The position numbers and the translations under genes were made by a program. A DNA stretch of 64,000 bases from Gonapodya sp. JEL0774 (taxonomy: Eukaryota > Monoblepharomycota > Monoblepharidomycetes > Monoblepharidales > Gonapodyaceae), in contig JADIIX010000004.1 of assembly GCA_027604505.1 (NCBI GenBank), positions 248,001 to 312,000 on the forward strand. Direction: 5' to 3'. The notes below the pieces were generated by a model that was not told the DNA's origin, made no database searches, and saw only the letters and a program-made list of their open reading frames with translations. The stretch's first letter is position 1. Each line of letters starts with the position of its first letter. Shown here piece after piece: positions 60,062-64,000 of the stretch.

Positions 60062-60106
60062 TAAATATACAGTCAACACAATGAAAAGTCCTATGTAGCT
60101 CCTCAA

Positions 60107-62243
60107 CTATTTTTTCTTCCCTTTCTTGGCGCTTTTTTTGCCACTCTTGCCGCCCTGGTGCAGTACAGAGGAAGGTGATGATTCTGTGTTGTGATTTCTT
60201 CCTCCAGTTTACACACTCACCGACTTAGACTTCTTCTTGCGAATGTCTCGTCGAACACAAAAGCCCCTCCAGATGGCTTGAATCTTGGTGGCGGCAGTTA
60301 CCTTTACAGCAAGTTGACGGTCCTCTTCCTACAAGATGTGAACCAGAAAGTATAGCAGTACAAGATGACACCCCGAAGGCAACTGATGTAACACACTTTC
60401 TTCCTCTCCTCTGCTTTCTTCTTCTCCACCTGTATCCTCTCCCACTCCTTACTCATCGCACTATGCTTCTCCCTCAGCTCGTCAAGCTGCACCCTTTCTT
60501 CCCCATGTTGCCCCGCCAGATCGTCGAGCTCAACCTGCCGCTCTCCCATATCCTGGTCGTATTTATGAATCCAATTCTCAACCTCAGACTGGGTTTTGAG
60601 ATTACGTTTGCGAAGCAAGAGTTCAGCATCACGGTGAGTTGTGCGCAGGGAAGCTAGGTCTTTGGTGAGCGTTTCAATGTCAGAGACAAGGATCTTTTCC
60701 TGATAATGCAGCAAAATACGAGGAGTAGATTTGTTGACGAGAGGCGATAGATATCGAAGGATGCCCCGCGGCATCGCCCCATGCTGCTGTTGTCCGCTCA
60801 CCCTTTCAGCATAGTCCTTCAGATCTGCCTCCTCCCTCAGCTTCGACTTGATCTCTGTTTTCTTGGTCGCGTCCTCCGCCGTGTCTTTGATGTTCCGAAG
60901 CTCGTCTGTTCATCAGCGTTAGATTTCCGAAATTCGTAATAAATTCATGGCATACCCTCTCCGCCTGACAGAAAGCATACCTTTGAGTCGCCGTATAATG
61001 TCATTCTTGGCATTGATCTCGAGATTGCGCTGGTGCCTGGCCTTTTTTAGTTCTTCTTGGAGTTGTTTAACTTCGGCGGTGGTCTGTGGATTGTGAACGC
61101 GTGAGTCTAAGAGAAAAGGGGATCGCGATCGACCAATATCGAGGAGTCCAGCGCTCGGAACGTGGAAGCATTGTTTCATTCCTCGCAATCGCGAGTGTTC
61201 GAACGTTCGGTCCACCCTCGCGTGCCTTTTCATTTGTGAATTGTGCGTCGCAGTGGCATCGTTCACCCAGCTACCCCTCGCACCTTTTTTTCTCTCGCAG
61301 CAACAATCGACAACCTCTCCTCCATTTCCTTTTCCTCGTCCGCTTCCTGCCGAAGCCTCTCGAAGAGAATTCCTTTGAGCTCCTCGACGAGAGCCTCGAA
61401 GCGGGCGACTGCAGGGTGTTTCGCATGCTTGAGAAGGCGGAGCTTCGCTAACGAGTCACCATTGCGAAGGAAAATTCGTTGTACGGTGCGTGTGCTGGCA
61501 TGAAGGTGGCGAGATGCGTCAAATGCTTCGTTCTGGATTGCGGGTTGAAGAAGCAAACGCGCACAATAGTGTAGCTAAACAAACAATAAGAAGTAGGAAA
61601 AGTCACCGCACTCACACGAAAGGCTTCGGTGTTTGCTTCCGCAGCACCCCGCTCTTTCAACTCCATTAGCGAATCGAGGGCCGATTCCAGTTGGCGGTGT
61701 TCCTGTGCTCACCACGTGAATTGAGTGAAAAGATTGCGAATGAAGTTGGACCAAAAAGAGTGGCCATTTGCGACTTTTTGGGTTGGTGTGCCAACTAGTA
61801 CCAGGATTCCGAAATTCCGGATCTGGCAAGAGGGGTACACTGCCGCTCACCTGCAGCACCACAGCCAGCTCCGGCCCAAAAACGGTCGTAGCTTTTCTAT
61901 CCACGGTATCCGGAAGCATCCCCACCAGCACAACTTTCCTTTGTACTTCTTGCAAGACAGACAGTATGCGCTGAGCCTGAGGGGAAGGCAGCTTTGCAGC
62001 GAGGTTTGCAGCTTGTTCATCGTTCCAAATATCATCGGGATTTTGTTTTCCTGGGGATTGAAGTGAATTTGATGTCTGTGAAAGGCGAATGGAGTGCGAC
62101 GGTCCCCGGTTTAGAGTTGATAGCGGAGACGATGAAGACGGATTTGACGGATTTATCACTGAAAATTGCCGCTGAGATGGACCGATTGCAGGCAACGGTG
62201 GAAGCCCTAATGGTCGCGGAGTTGTTCCCGCACCATGTATCAT
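60107..62243 (-). CDS. N-DRC IQ-motif protein, DRC10 (IQCD)-like
   Basis: The start MIHGAGTTPRPLGLPPLPAI at 62243 leads to AQRILSVLQEVQRKVVLVGM then LPDTVDRKATTVFGPELAVV, EHRQLESALDSLMEL, FEALVEELKGILFERLRQEA, a long coiled coil (AEVKQLQEELKKARHQRN, SEVENWIHKYDQDMGERQVE), and a single IQ motif AATKIQAIWRGFCVRRDIR near the end. It finishes in a Lys/Gly/Ser tail at 60107. Length, coiled-coil layout and one C-terminal IQ motif match the axonemal N-DRC subunits DRC10 (IQCD) and its paralogue DRC9 (IQCG). The N-terminal LPDTVDRKATTVFGPEL block favours DRC10. The IQ motif should bind calmodulin. Together with DRC4 in this window it supports a flagellated organism. Confidence 0.75.
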
Positions 62244-62625
62244 TTCAGATGAGACGCGATGAGTGTTTCGTGATTTGTAGCCTTTAGCGAGCCCCCAGTC
62301 AAAATACTCTCGATCATCTATATTCTGACTCCAACCAAGATATACAAAACAAGAGTCTTATCCGAACATGTCCGTTTTTCTGCCAACACTCTGGCGGAGG
62401 AACTAGTTGCTCTCCAAAATCTTGCCGGCCAAATGATGTACTTCGTTCTTTATTCAGAACTCCTCGAATTGACAAGACGCGTAGTGCGAGCGTGATGTTC
62501 TCGATTGATTTGCAATTTTATTTCTTGTCCTTGTTCTATGCAACGTCACACTTTCTCTTCAGAACATCTTCACTACCTTGACCTTGTAAACCAATAAATC
62601 GGCAGCACCGAATCCCTCCCCCGCA
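62244..62625. promoter_or_regulatory. divergent intergenic region
   Basis: Between the DRC10-like gene (minus) and the mEF-G gene (plus). It is moderately A/T-rich and has no evident motif. Confidence 0.35.
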
Positions 62626-63843
62626 ATGCGACGAGTTCCAGTGCTGGCGCGCACTGCCCACCCATCGCAGTCACACGTTCGAACCTCAACATCTCCGGCA
62701 CCGTCTACGCTCACATCTTCACCTTGCCGAAACCATCCGTACACGCTTCGCCTACAAACCACATCCCAACTGTCTCTTTTTGCTGGTACTATTCGTGTGC
62801 CAGTCGTTCACAATCGCCTCCTCTCCTCATCTGTGTTCCGAAGAACCCTTACATCCGCGGCTGTCGCAGAGCAACCCCTCGTCGAATCTGAAGACCGGAA
62901 TGGACACGGTATTCAGGACCCCGATGATCTCGTAAGTAGTCATGGCTTTGGAAATTCATGGCATATCGATGTAGGAGCTTGCCTACCACTGGTTTCACAA
63001 GTCGAAATGAAAAAGCGCGATCGTCGATCCGGATCCAGGCCCACCCTAGTTCAGTACGGGCTTGGTCGCTCTAGAATGTAGCTTCTCTGAAAAGCGATTT
63101 TCTACGAACTTCAGAGCGCGAGCTGGCTAAGCGGCGCGAACAGCGGTGCTCGCTCGAACTCTGCACATGAGTCACTGCAACCCAGCCATCCATAGAATTT
63201 TTCACACGTGACTCTGATGAACTCGAAGTGGAAGACATTTGCAGGACTCGAGCGCGGTTCAATGGCGTTGTTCCCGGCTTTGGATAGCTCCGTAATCCAT
63301 AGCATGAGTCAAAACTGACCCGGTTCGAGCGAAGCGTTGCTGGGTACGGTGGATGCTATTGAATTTGTATGGACTATTAGGGACATTGCTATTCGGGGGG
63401 AACCATCTGCGCCCATTTGGAACCAGGAAGATCGATGTTGGAAAATCGCTTGAAGTGATCGCAAGCGGAAAATCGCTCAGGCGACCGTGCTTGCGTTCAC
63501 CTCCTTTTGTTGGCATTTTGGTCCATGTGCTGTGCTTTTCCGCACCTGAATTGCAACGTAATCGTTTGACAGTCCCGTTCACCATGCGTTCCACAGCACC
63601 GCATCTCCCTCATCCGCAACATTGGTATCTCCGCTCACATTGACTCGGGGAAAACAACATTGACGGAGCGCGTTCTGTTCTATACTGGACGCATCGGGCG
63701 CATTCACGAAGTTCGTGGCAAAGATGCGGTGGGGGCGAAGATGGACTCGATGGAGCTCGAGAGGGAGAAGGGTATTACCATCCAAAGCGCGGCAACGTAT
63801 GCGACGTGGAAGGGTTGGGCGCTCAATATTATTGATACACCGG
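62626..63843 (+). CDS. MEF1: mitochondrial elongation factor G (5' part)
   Basis: The first exon 62626-62931 (102 codons, [20 protein letters not shown] start) is Arg/Ser/Thr-rich, a mitochondrial presequence. After a 665-nt phase-0 intron (62932-63596) the second exon gives [20 protein letters not shown] with the P-loop [48 protein letters not shown], and the G3 motif DTPG at a GTGAGT donor (63844). GITIQS is the switch-I region of EF-G. The wording matches mEF-G1 (GFM1/Mef1), the GTPase that drives ribosome translocation in mitochondria, rather than mEF-G2. The gene continues past the window end; the last 150 bp look like intron. Confidence 0.92.
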
Positions 63844-64000
63844 GTGAGTTCGGTTTGGAATGATAGAATGGGAGGGGTCTTTCCAACACATCCAGGAACT
63901 GTCATCTGGGATGATACGCATACTCTCATTTGAAATGAAATGGTGGTCTTTCAGGAAAATAAAGATCTCCCAACGAGCCACCAAACGATTCTAAGCAATT

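Noticed and set aside
1-64000. tRNA or rRNA genes
   Set aside because: I looked for T-loop GGTTCGAATCC-like sequences with matching A boxes and saw none convincing. tRNAscan-SE would decide.

Overview
The window reads as nuclear DNA of a zoosporic (chytrid-like) fungus. Genes are broken by many short introns with GT-AG ends. There is a fungal Zn2Cys6 transcription factor and a Def1-type CUE protein. Two subunits of the axonemal nexin-dynein regulatory complex (DRC4/GAS8 and a DRC10/DRC9-type IQ protein) mean the organism builds a motile cilium. Genes usually missing from yeasts and moulds are also present: an INTS11 endonuclease, a SETD3-type methyltransferase and a TBC1D7-like TSC-complex subunit. 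I cannot name the genus.

Layout. 1-5.0 kb is a gene-poor, CpG-poor block with a decayed coiled-coil repeat gene. 5.0-14.2 kb holds a SETD3-like SET protein (+), then a TBC1D7-like protein, a Def1/CUE-like Q/P-rich protein and a MAPR/Dap1 haem protein (all -). 14.8-25.0 kb holds a mucin-like membrane protein built by tandem exon-intron duplication, INTS11, and a Gly-rich protein built by a second exon-intron duplication (all +). 25.2-33.8 kb holds a peroxisomal-type enoyl-CoA hydratase 2, DRC4 and a CaMK-group kinase (all -). This part contains G/C homopolymers, minisatellites and an assembly gap.

34.3-46.1 kb looks metabolic: a degenerate SDR-like protein, an IlvD/Edd aldonic-acid-type dehydratase, a small coiled-coil protein and an enoyl-CoA hydratase/isomerase (all +), then a Zn2Cys6 regulator (-) divergent from a cyclase-family hydrolase (+). 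46.3-64 kb is mostly housekeeping: derlin (-), a disordered unknown protein (+), FGAM synthase (-), an unresolved gene (+), mitochondrial-type lysyl-tRNA synthetase (+), the DRC10-like protein (-) and the 5' part of mitochondrial EF-G (+), cut by the window end.

Genes that work together: DRC4 and the DRC10-like protein share the ciliary N-DRC. LysRS and mEF-G both serve mitochondrial translation. The Zn2Cys6 factor and the cyclase share a 170-bp divergent promoter. Splice sites were placed by reading frame, GT/AG and remembered family alignments, so individual exon ends may be off where stated.
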